A DNA stretch of 38,547 nt, from IMG/VR virus record IMGVR_UViG_3300028394_000159, positions 1 through 38,547 of that record; one strand, given 5' to 3'. Positions 7,130 to 15,898 of the stretch are shown here, one piece after another (within the stretch, counting starts at the first letter, position 1; each line of letters starts with the position of its first letter). Under the pieces are notes generated by a model. That model saw only the letters and a program-made list of their open reading frames with translations. It was not told where the DNA came from and made no database searches. Made by a program: the position numbers and the translations under genes. The stretch comes from a virus.

Positions 7130-7378
7130 GCCGTGGGTGAGTAATTCTATGATGATATTATCTTTAAATCTGGATAATCTAGTTTGAAATTGATAGCAAT
7201 TTTCAGCTATCTCAATCAAATCTGTGCCCCATAACATATTACGGTGCAACAGTTCTGCCCATTTAGATAATTGATCTTTTTCGTACTGTATATCCAGTGC
7301 GTGGTTGCGCGGCCTCGCTACTTTGTAACGATTCCATTCATCCAGTAGTTCCCGTGCGGTCGCCCTGGGATCTGTCAT
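7121..7378 (-). CDS. hypothetical protein, 85 aa
   Basis: Encodes 85 residues, helical, with ATARELLDEWNRYK near the N-terminus. The ATG at 7378 has GAGG upstream. A longer frame would run through the porin terminator hairpin and into the porin gene, so I reject it. It overlaps the end of the plus-strand gene 6515-7129 by nine bases (convergent). Function not recognised. Confidence 0.6.
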   Translation of the reverse strand: MTDPRATARELLDEWNRYKVARPRNHALDIQYEKDQLSKWAELLHRNMLWGTDLIEIAENCYQFQTRLSRFKDNIIIELLTHGSV

Positions 7379-7430
7379 TGCACATGCCTCATATGCTGTA
7401 TATATCAGTGATGCTGTACTCACAATCATA

Positions 7431-7456
7431 AAAATAGGCCCCAAGGGGCCTATTTG
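7431..7456 (-). terminator. intrinsic terminator of the porin gene
   Basis: A perfect stem of at least ten base pairs, AATAGGCCCC with GGGGCCTATT and a two-base loop, followed on the minus strand by TTTTT. It lies 17 bases after the porin stop and closes the porin unit. Confidence 0.9.
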
Positions 7457-7472
7457 GATTTTCCAATTGAGA

Positions 7473-8372
7473 TTAGAAGTTGTATTCAACGCCCACGCCG
7501 TATTGGGTAACGTCTGTGGTTGTGTCGATAAAGCTGTAGCGAGCATTGAAAGTCAGTGCCTTGTTCATGGCATAAGCCACACCCACACCGCGACCAGTTT
7601 TGCCGCCGTCAGTTTCGCCGTAGTTGGCCAACACACTCAGTTGGCCGGTGATTGCTTGGCTTACACCAATGCTCTTGCCAGTGCTGCTTACATTGCTTGC
7701 CACGTCGCTGCTGTATAGACCAAACACTGTGGTACCGGTACTGGCCAAGGTGTATTTCGCACCAAAGACATTGCTGCTGCTGGAAATACCATCATCGTAA
7801 CGAGCAAATGTAGCTGCAAATGGTCCTTGTGTGTAGTCAATGCTGCCTGCTGTGGCGTTGGCTGTGCCAGCAGTTTCACTGTTGGCCAATTGCCAGTTAG
7901 CGGTGAATCCCATAACAGGTGCTGTGCTCACAAACAATGCGTTCTGCACACGCGAACCTTGTGCGTTATGTACAGTGCCCACAATGGTGCCATAAGCGTT
8001 GCCAAACGAATCAAAGTTATCCAGCGCACGAGTCACTGAATGTTTGTCACGGCCCATGCCCACCGAGCCCAGGTCATTGCTGAGATCGAAGCGAGCTGTA
8101 CGATCGCCCAGTGTGGTAGCACTTGGTGCATCCACAGCCACGCCAGTTTCTAAAACGGCAGTTGCAGTGATACCATTGCCCACGTCGCCGGTGGCTTTGA
8201 ATCCCAAACGAGTGGAATCATTGGTCAAGCGAGTCAGCGCACTAGCAGTGCCTAGGGTGTATGATTCTTCATACACACGTATTTTACCATACACACTCAC
8301 TTGAGGTGCAGATTGTGCCAAGGCGGCTGAGGTGGCCAATGCTAGGGCCAATACTGTTACTAATTTCTTCAT
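7473..8372 (-). CDS. outer-membrane porin, Gram-negative (betaproteobacterial type)
   Basis: Encodes 299 residues. Residues 1-20 are a Sec signal peptide (MKK, a hydrophobic core, then ALAQ). The mature part starts SAPQVSVYGKIRV, the usual first strand of betaproteobacterial trimeric porins, and shows alternating strands and Gly/Ala/Ser/Thr-rich turns. The chain ends in VGVEYNF with the terminal Phe that the BAM complex recognises. At about 280 mature residues it is shorter than typical 330-380-residue porins, so some loops may be reduced. The gene has its own consensus promoter, AAGGAG ribosome-binding site and terminator. It could change host permeability or mask a receptor during infection (inference). 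Confidence 0.88.
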   Translation of the reverse strand: MKKLVTVLALALATSAALAQSAPQVSVYGKIRVYEESYTLGTASALTRLTNDSTRLGFKATGDVGNGITATAVLETGVAVDAPSATTLGDRTARFDLSNDLGSVGMGRDKHSVTRALDNFDSFGNAYGTIVGTVHNAQGSRVQNALFVSTAPVMGFTANWQLANSETAGTANATAGSIDYTQGPFAATFARYDDGISSSSNVFGAKYTLASTGTTVFGLYSSDVASNVSSTGKSIGVSQAITGQLSVLANYGETDGGKTGRGVGVAYAMNKALTFNARYSFIDTTTDVTQYGVGVEYNF

Positions 8373-8400
8373 GAAGTCTCCTTAAAATTTGAAGTAGTTG

Positions 8401-8429
8401 ATTATAGCAATTTATTTCTACAAAGTCAA
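8401..8429 (-). promoter_or_regulatory. sigma70-type promoter of the porin gene
   Basis: TTGACT (8429-8424), 17 bases, TATAAT (8406-8401), with TGC before the -10. It has the same architecture as the early promoters P1-P6. A TTAAATA late-like motif lies just upstream at 8444-8450. Nothing else is seen in the 8373-8495 gap. Confidence 0.85.
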
Positions 8430-8495
8430 TTGCCACTGAGTAATATTTAAGCTCATATGCTCAGACTTGGGCATTTTTCACAGATTTTTGAGCAA

Positions 8496-10589
8496 TTATT
8501 GCACCGGAACTACCGCAGGTGACGGCGTGATTGGTGGATCAGCCGGTATGTTGTTGGCCGTGAATAATCCGGATGCTTGATATGAGGTTTGATTACGTGC
8601 TTCTCTCATGGCACCTATGATGGCCTGGCCACCAACGATGGTAGTATCAGCAATGCTTTCCAAAAACTCGGCTGCCTGACATGTTTCAGTCATTGCAGCA
8701 TATGTGGGTAAGTTTTGCACAAAGGCCATCACACTGGGTTGTTCGCCTGACAGCAGACTGAAGTAATTGATGCCAGCACGAGTCTGTAATGCTCTCTCTG
8801 AACTGAGTGAAGTAGAAATAGCATTCCATGCTGTGTTCATAGCAGTGGTCTGTGTGGGCCAGGCTGCAACCACGCCATCCAATGCAGCATTGGCTAATGG
8901 TATCAATGTTTGTAATGCCAAGTCGCCGCCGTAGTAGGGAAATGCATTGGCATACACACCCGCACCTGCACCTGCTGGAACAGTCACACTCACTGCTGGA
9001 TTACCATAGGTGCCATTACACACATTTTCGATACGTTGATATAGATCCAATAATGTATTGTAACTGGCTGATCCCGAGATAGCAGACAATGCTGTGCTGG
9101 CCGTGTTGAGATAGGTGTCGAGTCCATTGTAGTTGATGGCCGTGCCCAACACATCGCAAGTGGTGATTGTGCCGTTGGGCCCAGTGCCAGTGGCTATGTT
9201 GGTATCAAAAAATGTGGTAACCGATGCCGGTACCGGAGTGGTCAGCGCAGTAATTGCCGGTAGGCCCGACATGGTGCTCTGGCCGCCCAGTGTGGTTGGC
9301 AACCAATAGCTGGTGTTGGTAATATCTGTGCCCACAGGCACATCTTGCTGTGCTCGATAGAATTCAGGTACGGGTGTGCCGTTGGCCACTAGATCATTGG
9401 TTAGATATGGCTCTGCAGGATCCCATGGTTGTTCTATGTAACCTTTAACGCTTTCAGCCAATGATGGTAGATCCGTGCCTGCAATGTTGGGTATCTGTTG
9501 GAACGCCACCTGTATGGCTTTGTTGGCCACAGCATCGCCTGGCGGTATGATCTTGCCCAATTCATCGCATCCGGATGGCGCAGGCAGATAAGCATTCACT
9601 ATGGGCTGTACTGCCGAATTCACACTGCTGTTGGGATTGAATATTGGAACCGGCCCATAAGGACTGGGCGTCTGTAGTGTGAGATAACTCTGCGGAAATA
9701 CTTTTATAGGATCCAATAGGTCGGCCAAGGTATCGATGTCAGGAGTAGTGACGTCTAGTATGCTCAATATCTGAGCCAGGTCATCACCAATCACCATGTT
9801 CATGGCATAGTATGCTTGCAACTGAAGCTGATCAAATTCATTTGTGGATAATCCGGCAGGATTGAGCACACCAACTTGATTGTTATTCACAAGATCCTGT
9901 ATGTTTTGCGCTGTCAATCCTGCGGCAGTGAGCTGATTCTTTATGGCCGGTACTGTGGCATTTGATATGCCGGCCACACGGCTGATCTGTTGTAACAGTC
10001 CTGCAGGTGTGCCGTACAATTCTAGATTTCCTAGATCGGTCAGTTGTCCTTGATTGGCCAGATCGGTGCCAAACGGTCCCAGATCAGAATTTACTGTGGA
10101 GATGTCTGCGGTGGTCAGCGCATCCATGCTGGAAAAGCTAGGACCCAAGTAAGTGGGCGCATTGACTGCGGTGTTGATGTAATCGTTGGTGGTAACGATG
10201 AATCCTTCTACTGTCATAAACCCTTGAGCAAACCGTCCGCTGTCACCATAGCCCAGATAGTAGTTGGCAGTTTGCGAAACAAGTCCAGTCAGGCCTGCCG
10301 GATTAGCCACTGGTGTCAATGTGTTGTATGCTGGTGGTATGCTGTTGCCCAATGCTGGACAATTACCAACCAACCCACGTATGGTCTCCAATGAAGTTAA
10401 TGTGCTAGACGAACACCATGTTGTGCCTGCTGCATTGTTGATGGCACCATTGATTGCTGCGATCGTAGTGAAGGCGTTGTATTGAGAAATAGCAGTGGCC
10501 AACGCTGTTGGTAATGTCTTGAGACCTTGATTGTTCAACAATGCTGCACTAGCTGTGAGTTGCAGTGGTGTTAATATACTGCGTGCCAT
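8496..10589 (-). CDS. large putative virion structural protein, 697 aa
   Basis: Encodes 697 residues with low charge and many Thr, Ala, Asn, Leu, Pro and Gly residues, typical of phage tail or baseplate-associated proteins. No enzymatic motif or signal peptide is visible. The start follows the stop of the PAAR gene by one base (TGATATG), so it is co-translated with the tail-spike tip protein. A function near the tail tip or baseplate is plausible from context. Proteins of similar size and composition occur in marine T4-like phages as virion components, but I did not identify a named homologue. Confidence 0.7.
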   Translation of the reverse strand: MARSILTPLQLTASAALLNNQGLKTLPTALATAISQYNAFTTIAAINGAINNAAGTTWCSSSTLTSLETIRGLVGNCPALGNSIPPAYNTLTPVANPAGLTGLVSQTANYYLGYGDSGRFAQGFMTVEGFIVTTNDYINTAVNAPTYLGPSFSSMDALTTADISTVNSDLGPFGTDLANQGQLTDLGNLELYGTPAGLLQQISRVAGISNATVPAIKNQLTAAGLTAQNIQDLVNNNQVGVLNPAGLSTNEFDQLQLQAYYAMNMVIGDDLAQILSILDVTTPDIDTLADLLDPIKVFPQSYLTLQTPSPYGPVPIFNPNSSVNSAVQPIVNAYLPAPSGCDELGKIIPPGDAVANKAIQVAFQQIPNIAGTDLPSLAESVKGYIEQPWDPAEPYLTNDLVANGTPVPEFYRAQQDVPVGTDITNTSYWLPTTLGGQSTMSGLPAITALTTPVPASVTTFFDTNIATGTGPNGTITTCDVLGTAINYNGLDTYLNTASTALSAISGSASYNTLLDLYQRIENVCNGTYGNPAVSVTVPAGAGAGVYANAFPYYGGDLALQTLIPLANAALDGVVAAWPTQTTAMNTAWNAISTSLSSERALQTRAGINYFSLLSGEQPSVMAFVQNLPTYAAMTETCQAAEFLESIADTTIVGGQAIIGAMREARNQTSYQASGLFTANNIPADPPITPSPAVVPVQ

Positions 10590-10590
10590 A

Positions 10591-10857
10591 TCAGCCGGCC
10601 CTTACATTTTCACTGCCGCCGGTGCGGGCATGCCCACAACTGTCTGGATTGCCTGCCACATTGATGGGCCGGTTATTCACTCTTACACTTTTGACACCAT
10701 TGGCTGTGACTGGAGTATGTGTGGGTCGTGAATTATGAGAACTCACTGTGCTACCATCTACAGATACGGGCCGGTTATTCACTCGCACAGAATTTATACC
10801 GGTCATGACTACACCGCCGCCGGTATCTCTATCTCCTATGCGCTGTACTTGTGGCAT
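10591..10857 (-). CDS. PAAR-like tail spike tip protein
   Basis: Encodes 88 residues with the PAAR pattern: RIGDRDTGGGVVMTG at residues 6-20, then two repeats of SVRVNNRP (residues 23-30 and 57-64) and a C-terminal zinc-site candidate, with H41, H47, C74 and H76 as likely ligands. PAAR proteins form the sharp, metal-stabilised tip of contractile tail spikes; T4 gp5.4 is the phage example and has a similar size. The neighbours on both sides are virion or conserved phage genes, in keeping with a baseplate role. Confidence 0.85.
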   Translation of the reverse strand: MPQVQRIGDRDTGGGVVMTGINSVRVNNRPVSVDGSTVSSHNSRPTHTPVTANGVKSVRVNNRPINVAGNPDSCGHARTGGSENVRAG

Positions 10858-10858
10858 G

Positions 10859-11164
10859 CTATCCCAGTATGATTTTCTTTTCCGGTATCTTGATACCTGT
10901 TGTGGCTTCGATATATTTCATTTTGACTGGGTCATCAGTCAAGGTATAAAGGCTCACGCTAGAAGTATTTAGTTGTAGCCGTTCTTCAGGATCTGCGGTG
11001 AATAAACTGGGCACTAATCCCATGCCTTGCGGGCCCGGAGCCACGCTGACTGGGTGCTCGATCTCCAGCCAACCATCTGCCTCTGCAGACACTTTGGCGA
11101 TGAGTTCTTCTCCTGAGTTCAATTTAAAGGTATAAACTTGACCTGGGGTGATTGACATTTTCAT
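10859..11164 (-). CDS. conserved phage protein, possible Sm-like barrel
   Basis: Encodes 101 residues. The start (GQVYTFKLNSGEELIAKVSA) has the strand pattern of a small Sm-like beta barrel, followed by IEHPVSV, a Pro/Gly loop and a C-terminal helix with ATTGIKIPEKKIILG. I recall similar proteins in T4-like marine phages without a known function. The start lies one base from the stop of the methyltransferase gene. A second ATG two codons in is possible. RNA binding would fit an Sm fold but is not shown. Confidence 0.65.
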   Translation of the reverse strand: MKMSITPGQVYTFKLNSGEELIAKVSAEADGWLEIEHPVSVAPGPQGMGLVPSLFTADPEERLQLNTSSVSLYTLTDDPVKMKYIEATTGIKIPEKKIILG

Positions 11165-11165
11165 T

Positions 11166-11837
11166 TTAAACTTTCTGTATAACGTATTGGTAATTTATCA
11201 TGCCAATGCGAATGTGTTTCTGAAACATATTCACAAAAGCATCAATGGACATTTTGGGGTGATCTAACACATCCGGAGATTGGTTCCATAGGTAATCGTC
11301 GAATATCATATATCCGTCGCTTTTGAGCAGGCCAAATGCCATCACAGCATCTGCCAGCACAGCGTCTGAACAATGGCTTCCATCCACATACACTAGGTCG
11401 AACTGTCGTTGATCCACGATCAACTGTGCCAGCCCATGATAACTCATCACTGCCATGGGCTCGACCACTTGGGTGGGTTTCTTTGCTAGATTGGTATTGT
11501 GAAGGAAGATGTCTCTGATGATCAATTGGTCAGGCAACTGATCATTTTTGTAAGCATTCATCGGAGTATTGCCGAATGGATCTATACAAGTGATAGTTCC
11601 AGTGTCACTCAGCATGTTCTCCAACATCCAGCAGGTACTACGACCTTCGTGTGATCCTATCTCTAATATAGAATCCAGCGGGCGGTCCATGTGTTTCTTC
11701 ACAAACTCAAAATTCACCAGGCCATTTGAGAACCAGTCAGAAGTAAAAAAATGTTTGGACTCAAAATCCGGAATGTTTTGTTTGAACCAATCTATAGTGA
11801 CAGATCCAAAATCAGGCAAGGTGCTTGCGGAGCTCAT
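11166..11837 (-). CDS. class I SAM-dependent methyltransferase (Methyltransf_24-like)
   Basis: Encodes 223 residues. Motif I is ILEIGSHEGRST near residues 57-68, followed by the acidic end of the second strand in ITCIDPFGN, and the YVDGSH and FDDY motifs found in the family that includes FkbM-like and cephalosporin hydroxylase-like methyltransferases. The substrate is unknown; small molecules or sugars are more usual for this group than DNA. The gene overlaps the glutaredoxin gene by 26 bases, so it is part of the nrd operon. Confidence 0.8.
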   Translation of the reverse strand: MSSASTLPDFGSVTIDWFKQNIPDFESKHFFTSDWFSNGLVNFEFVKKHMDRPLDSILEIGSHEGRSTCWMLENMLSDTGTITCIDPFGNTPMNAYKNDQLPDQLIIRDIFLHNTNLAKKPTQVVEPMAVMSYHGLAQLIVDQRQFDLVYVDGSHCSDAVLADAVMAFGLLKSDGYMIFDDYLWNQSPDVLDHPKMSIDAFVNMFQKHIRIGMINYQYVIQKV

Positions 11838-12033
11838 TGAACCCTCCTACTAGTTCTTCATCCAAGAAGATCTGTGGCACGGAACGAGCATTTGGTACTG
11901 CTTCTAATAGTTGCTCGCGAGTCCAGTCATGGCTCACGTTGCGTTCTTCAAATTCAATGTTTCGCGATGTTAGCAATGCTTTGGCTTGGTCGCAATAGGG
12001 GCATTGGTCTTTTGACCAGACTATGGCTTTCAT
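11812..12033 (-). CDS. grx: glutaredoxin
   Basis: Encodes 73 residues with the redox motif CPYC at residues 11-14, the cis-proline region RSVPQIF and the GGFNEL glutathione-binding segment. The length is normal for phage and bacterial class I glutaredoxins. It lies directly downstream of nrdB, and its likely task is to re-reduce the C-terminal cysteines of NrdA after each deoxyribonucleotide is made, as T4 NrdC does. Confidence 0.92.
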   Translation of the reverse strand: MKAIVWSKDQCPYCDQAKALLTSRNIEFEERNVSHDWTREQLLEAVPNARSVPQIFLDEELVGGFNELRKHLA

Positions 12034-12042
12034 TGTGTTTCC

Positions 12043-13146
12043 TTATAAGTTGGGCAATTGGTCGTAATCTAGGCTTTCGCTCATCACGCCGATAACATAG
12101 TTAGTTGATTCGTTCTCTTGCAGTGCAGTTTGTTTCTTTGAGGTGTCTGAATGCTTGTTGAACCAAGGGATGGGTGTGGTCCTAGGCGCCGCTGCTTGAT
12201 ATTTGATACCGATGTCTTTGAGCGCACCCACTGCTGTGTAATCCACAAAATCTTTGAGGATGGCTGCATTGAGTCCAATCACTGGACCTTTGTTGAACAA
12301 GTAGTCGGCCCAGTCTTTTTCTTCACGGATCACATCCATGTACAATTCATACACTTCAGCTTCACATTCTTCTTTGGCTTCAGCGAATCTTGGATCTTCT
12401 TTGATCACTTGATTGATCATGAATGCGGTCCATTCTTTATGTAGCAGTTCGTCTTGAAGAATCAAGCTGATAATGTTGCCGTTGCCAATGAAGATCTTGT
12501 TCTCTACCATGGCCAGGCTAGTGGCAAATGACACCATGAATCTGAATGCTTCCAGTGCATAGCTGGCATGCAGAGCCATCCATATTGCTCGAATATGACT
12601 CTTTTCACTCACTGATCCTGGGTTGACTTCTTTGAAGCAGTTCAACTCGTGCAGTCGGTCATAGTAGTTGCCCACGCTTGATGCCATATCAACAATCTCT
12701 TTTGTGTCATGGATAGTATTGAACACTTCCTTGGGCACATTGTAAATGTTGCGGATGATGTGACTGTAACTGCGACTATGGATGTTGGTCTCAAAGAAAC
12801 TCCAGTTATACATCAATGCTTCTAATTCTGGCAAGCTCACGCAAGGTGTGAATACCTGTGCCGGTCCTCGTCCTTGCAGACTATCTAATGCTGTTTGGCG
12901 TAGTAGATTTGAAGTAAAAATATGCTTGACAGCATCTGACGCATCTTTGAAGTCATTGGCATCCTTGCTGAGACTAATCTCTTCGGGTACCCAAAAGAAT
13001 CCACGAGCAGTCTGTTCGATCTTTTGTATCTTGTTGTATTTGACTTCTTCGAAGCGTTGGATTGTGACAGGACCTTCTGGGTCCAGGAACATCTTGCGAT
13101 TGAGATAATCGGTCTTTGTGGTTAGGTTGTATTGTTGTTTTGACAT
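12043..13146 (-). CDS. nrdB: ribonucleoside-diphosphate reductase, class Ia small subunit
   Basis: Encodes 367 residues, the radical-generating subunit that supplies the tyrosyl radical to NrdA. HSRSY (residues 123-127) holds the radical tyrosine, Y127. Metal ligands are expected in the ETNIH helix (E119, H123), in ALEAFRF and in DELLHKEW. The first metal helix reads ETNIH, one residue longer than the usual ExxH. I chose the ATG at 13146, which has AGGGA upstream and follows the nrdA stop; the longer frame would overlap nrdA. Length fits the family. Confidence 0.93.
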   Translation of the reverse strand: MSKQQYNLTTKTDYLNRKMFLDPEGPVTIQRFEEVKYNKIQKIEQTARGFFWVPEEISLSKDANDFKDASDAVKHIFTSNLLRQTALDSLQGRGPAQVFTPCVSLPELEALMYNWSFFETNIHSRSYSHIIRNIYNVPKEVFNTIHDTKEIVDMASSVGNYYDRLHELNCFKEVNPGSVSEKSHIRAIWMALHASYALEAFRFMVSFATSLAMVENKIFIGNGNIISLILQDELLHKEWTAFMINQVIKEDPRFAEAKEECEAEVYELYMDVIREEKDWADYLFNKGPVIGLNAAILKDFVDYTAVGALKDIGIKYQAAAPRTTPIPWFNKHSDTSKKQTALQENESTNYVIGVMSESLDYDQLPNL

Positions 13147-13154
13147 AGTATCCC

Positions 13155-15470
13155 TTAAAGTTTGCAAGATTCGCAGTCTTCCGCATCATCAAAGTCTATG
13201 GGCATGAGTGGTGCATCTTCTGCGACCTCTTTGCTGCCTTGTTTGTTAATTAGACTGTAATAAAAAGTTTTCAATCCCCACACATGTGATTGCATGAGGT
13301 TCCGTGCTATCAGTGTGGTAGGTACCTTGCGATCCGCAAAATGTGCAGGGTTGTAGAAGGTGTTGGTGCTGATTGATTGATCCACATATGCTGCAATCAC
13401 TGCTGCGGTCTTGAGATATCCTTCGCAGTCCTTTTGTTCCCACATCATCTGATACTTATTTTTCAACTTGTGATATTCGGGAACCACTTGCACAAAGCTA
13501 CCGGCCTTGCTTTCTTTCACACTGATCAAGCTCATGGGCATTTCAATACCATTGGTACTGTTGATTACCACTGAGCTGGATTCCACCGGGGCCACGGCCA
13601 TCTGTGTGGCATTGCGAACACCATGCTGTTTCATATTGGTGCGTAGCGTTTCCCAATCCAGTTCCGGGGCAAAGTCCGCAAGTTCATTTACGCCATTGGC
13701 TCTGAGTTCCCAGGGAAATACTCCCTTGCCATAGCGTGTGTGTTGGCTGCCCAAGCAGGCACCGCGTTCTTGTGCCAGTTCCACTGACGCTTCTGTGAGG
13801 TAGAATGCCATGTGTTCCATCCAAGATTTGATTTCAGCTAGAGCATCCTTCTCCCCGTAACGCAGGCCCCTCTTGGCGTGCCAGTAGGCAAGGTTTGTGA
13901 CGCCGATACCAAGTGGTCTGATCTCATCGTTGGACAGTTTTGATTGGATGGATAGGAAGTCTTGGTAATCAAGAATATTATTGAGACTGCGGTGCAGAAT
14001 GCGGGCAGCCCTACGCAGATCTTCTGGGTTACGGAAGGCTCCCCAGTTGAGACTTCCCAGTGTGCAAAGTGCGATGCGACCATCAGGATCATCCAACCGC
14101 TTAAAGGAACGAGTAGGTAAAAGTATTTCACAGCAAAGGTTACTCTGGTAGATGGTGTGATATTCCGGATCAAACGGCCCCTGGCTCATCACATTGTCAA
14201 TGAACACTAGATATATACGTCCAGTGTCTGTTCGTTCTTTGAGAATACCACTCTTGAAAACTTCCTCCGCAGCCATCGTCTTCTTACGCAGGCCTTTCTG
14301 CTTTTCATATCGGCAGTAAAGTTCTTCAAACAGTGCAGTATCTTTATAAAATGCTTCATATAAGTCAGGTACCTCGTTGGGGTCAAAGAATGTTATGTTT
14401 TCCTTGTTCTTGAATCGCCGCCAGAAAAATGCGGATAGAACCACACCATAGTCCATGTGTCTGACACGGGTTTCTTCCGTGCCTTGGTTGTTCTTGAGCA
14501 CAATAAGATCATCAAACTGATGATGCCAAATAGGATAAAAAACAGTAGCACTTGCATTGCGGATACCTCCTTGTGAACATGAACGTAGATCACCAAACCA
14601 CTTTTTCAAGAAAGGTATCATGCCGGTGTGCATGATCTCTCCACCACGGATGGGACTACCCAGTGGCCGCAGGCGACCAATCTCCAGTCCAATGCCAGCT
14701 CGTTTGCTGGCATACTTGGCCATCATCTCTCCACTAGCAAAAATGCTGTCTAGGTCATCATCACTGCGGATAAGAACGCACGAACTGAATTGCTTTGTTG
14801 GAGTGCCAAGCCCAGCGAGAACAGGAGTAGCAAGAGTAAACAGGCCATCTGAAGCTGCGTTATAATATTCTTTAATATATCGCATGCGCGCCGTATTAGG
14901 CTCTTCTTTGTGGAATACGGTTGCTGCCGCAACCATATAACGGACCTGTGGTGTTTCATATGTTTCCTTGGTAGCACGATTCTTCACCAGATACTTTTCG
15001 ATCAATTGTTCAATAGCAGCATAACTGAGACTCTCATCCTTGTCATGATCGATCATGTCCTGCATGCGGTTCCAATCTTCCTCACTGTACCATTCCATCA
15101 GTTCAGGAGTATAAAGACCGGTTAAGACATTCTTTTTGACTATTTCGTACAGGTGAGGTACAGTATAGCTTCCATACACATCTTTTCGCAGCATACTCAA
15201 GCGTTGTTTGCCTGCCACGTATTGATAGTTGGTGTGACCTACATCCGGATTTGATTCTACGTCGATAAGATCTACTATGGCTCTGAGTGTGATGCCGTCA
15301 ATTTCTCGTGTGCTGATACCATCATAAAAGTGCATCTGTGCCTTGATCTCTACCATGCTTTGGCTAACATCTGCTATACCTGCACATACCTTGGCAATCT
15401 GAGCTTGCCATTTTTCTAATGCCAATGGCTCTCTACTGCCATCGCGCTTTTGTACTGTTGTAATTTTCAT
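13155..15470 (-). CDS. nrdA: ribonucleoside-diphosphate reductase, class Ia large subunit
   Basis: Encodes 771 residues, close to the 761 of Escherichia coli NrdA, and makes deoxyribonucleoside diphosphates for phage DNA synthesis. An ATP-cone occupies the first 90 residues (VQKRDGSREPLALEKW). Visible active-site elements are FSSCVLI (first redox cysteine), SNLCCEI (the Asn-x-Cys-x-Glu radical site) and the C-terminal pair CESC for reduction by glutaredoxin. An extra cysteine follows the radical-site cysteine. No intein or frameshift interrupts it. The ATG at 15470 is preceded by AAGG, and the nrdB start lies just after the stop. Confidence 0.95.
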   Translation of the reverse strand: MKITTVQKRDGSREPLALEKWQAQIAKVCAGIADVSQSMVEIKAQMHFYDGISTREIDGITLRAIVDLIDVESNPDVGHTNYQYVAGKQRLSMLRKDVYGSYTVPHLYEIVKKNVLTGLYTPELMEWYSEEDWNRMQDMIDHDKDESLSYAAIEQLIEKYLVKNRATKETYETPQVRYMVAAATVFHKEEPNTARMRYIKEYYNAASDGLFTLATPVLAGLGTPTKQFSSCVLIRSDDDLDSIFASGEMMAKYASKRAGIGLEIGRLRPLGSPIRGGEIMHTGMIPFLKKWFGDLRSCSQGGIRNASATVFYPIWHHQFDDLIVLKNNQGTEETRVRHMDYGVVLSAFFWRRFKNKENITFFDPNEVPDLYEAFYKDTALFEELYCRYEKQKGLRKKTMAAEEVFKSGILKERTDTGRIYLVFIDNVMSQGPFDPEYHTIYQSNLCCEILLPTRSFKRLDDPDGRIALCTLGSLNWGAFRNPEDLRRAARILHRSLNNILDYQDFLSIQSKLSNDEIRPLGIGVTNLAYWHAKRGLRYGEKDALAEIKSWMEHMAFYLTEASVELAQERGACLGSQHTRYGKGVFPWELRANGVNELADFAPELDWETLRTNMKQHGVRNATQMAVAPVESSSVVINSTNGIEMPMSLISVKESKAGSFVQVVPEYHKLKNKYQMMWEQKDCEGYLKTAAVIAAYVDQSISTNTFYNPAHFADRKVPTTLIARNLMQSHVWGLKTFYYSLINKQGSKEVAEDAPLMPIDFDDAEDCESCKL

Positions 15471-15472
15471 CT

Positions 15473-15898
15473 CTACCTTGTTTGTTGTTGTACTTGTTGT
15501 TGAGTCAAGCTGTGTCGTATTTGATATTGGCCTGGATCAATATTTAACACGCGAGACTGGTCCCAATTCAATATATATTTCTCTTGGCTGATCAGGACTA
15601 AATTGTCGGCTCCGGTGTCTATCAACGCAGCATCTTGTAATTCTGGGTGATCTATCATAGTCACAGTATACAGGATTCCCAGGCCGCGAGCAACCGGACA
15701 ATAGATATTGTCGCTCAATAATTGCCATGGATCGGGCCAATCTGCTTGATCGTCCCAGTGCAAATGATATGCTGACCAGGGGGCACAAAACCACCATGTG
15801 TTGATGGATTCTACAGCTTCTCCAGCTGTCATAGATTCAGCAGCCTGTCTCAGTTGTTGCCATTTTTCAAGCCGCTGGGCAAAGGTTGGAAACCACAT
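15473..15898 (-). CDS. conserved phage protein, Trp-rich
   Basis: Encodes 141 residues with an unusually high Trp content in the first 60 (WQQLR, NTWWFCAPW, LHWDDQADWPDPWQLL) and a Gln-rich C-terminus. The start shares bases with the stop of the tail-spike gene (TAATG), so it is coupled to it. It may be a tail-spike chaperone or a virion component, but that is only from position. I know no function for it. Confidence 0.65.
   Translation of the reverse strand: MWFPTFAQRLEKWQQLRQAAESMTAGEAVESINTWWFCAPWSAYHLHWDDQADWPDPWQLLSDNIYCPVARGLGILYTVTMIDHPELQDAALIDTGADNLVLISQEKYILNWDQSRVLNIDPGQYQIRHSLTQQQVQQQTR

Noticed and set aside
10966-10972. CTAAATA about 110 bases before the PAAR gene, inside the 101-residue gene
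   Set aside because: Could be a late promoter for the tail genes, but the distance is long and the motif alone too short to claim it.
13155-15470. Possible intein or intron in nrdA, common in phages
   Set aside because: The reading frame is continuous and of normal length (771 residues), with all active-site motifs at the expected spacing.
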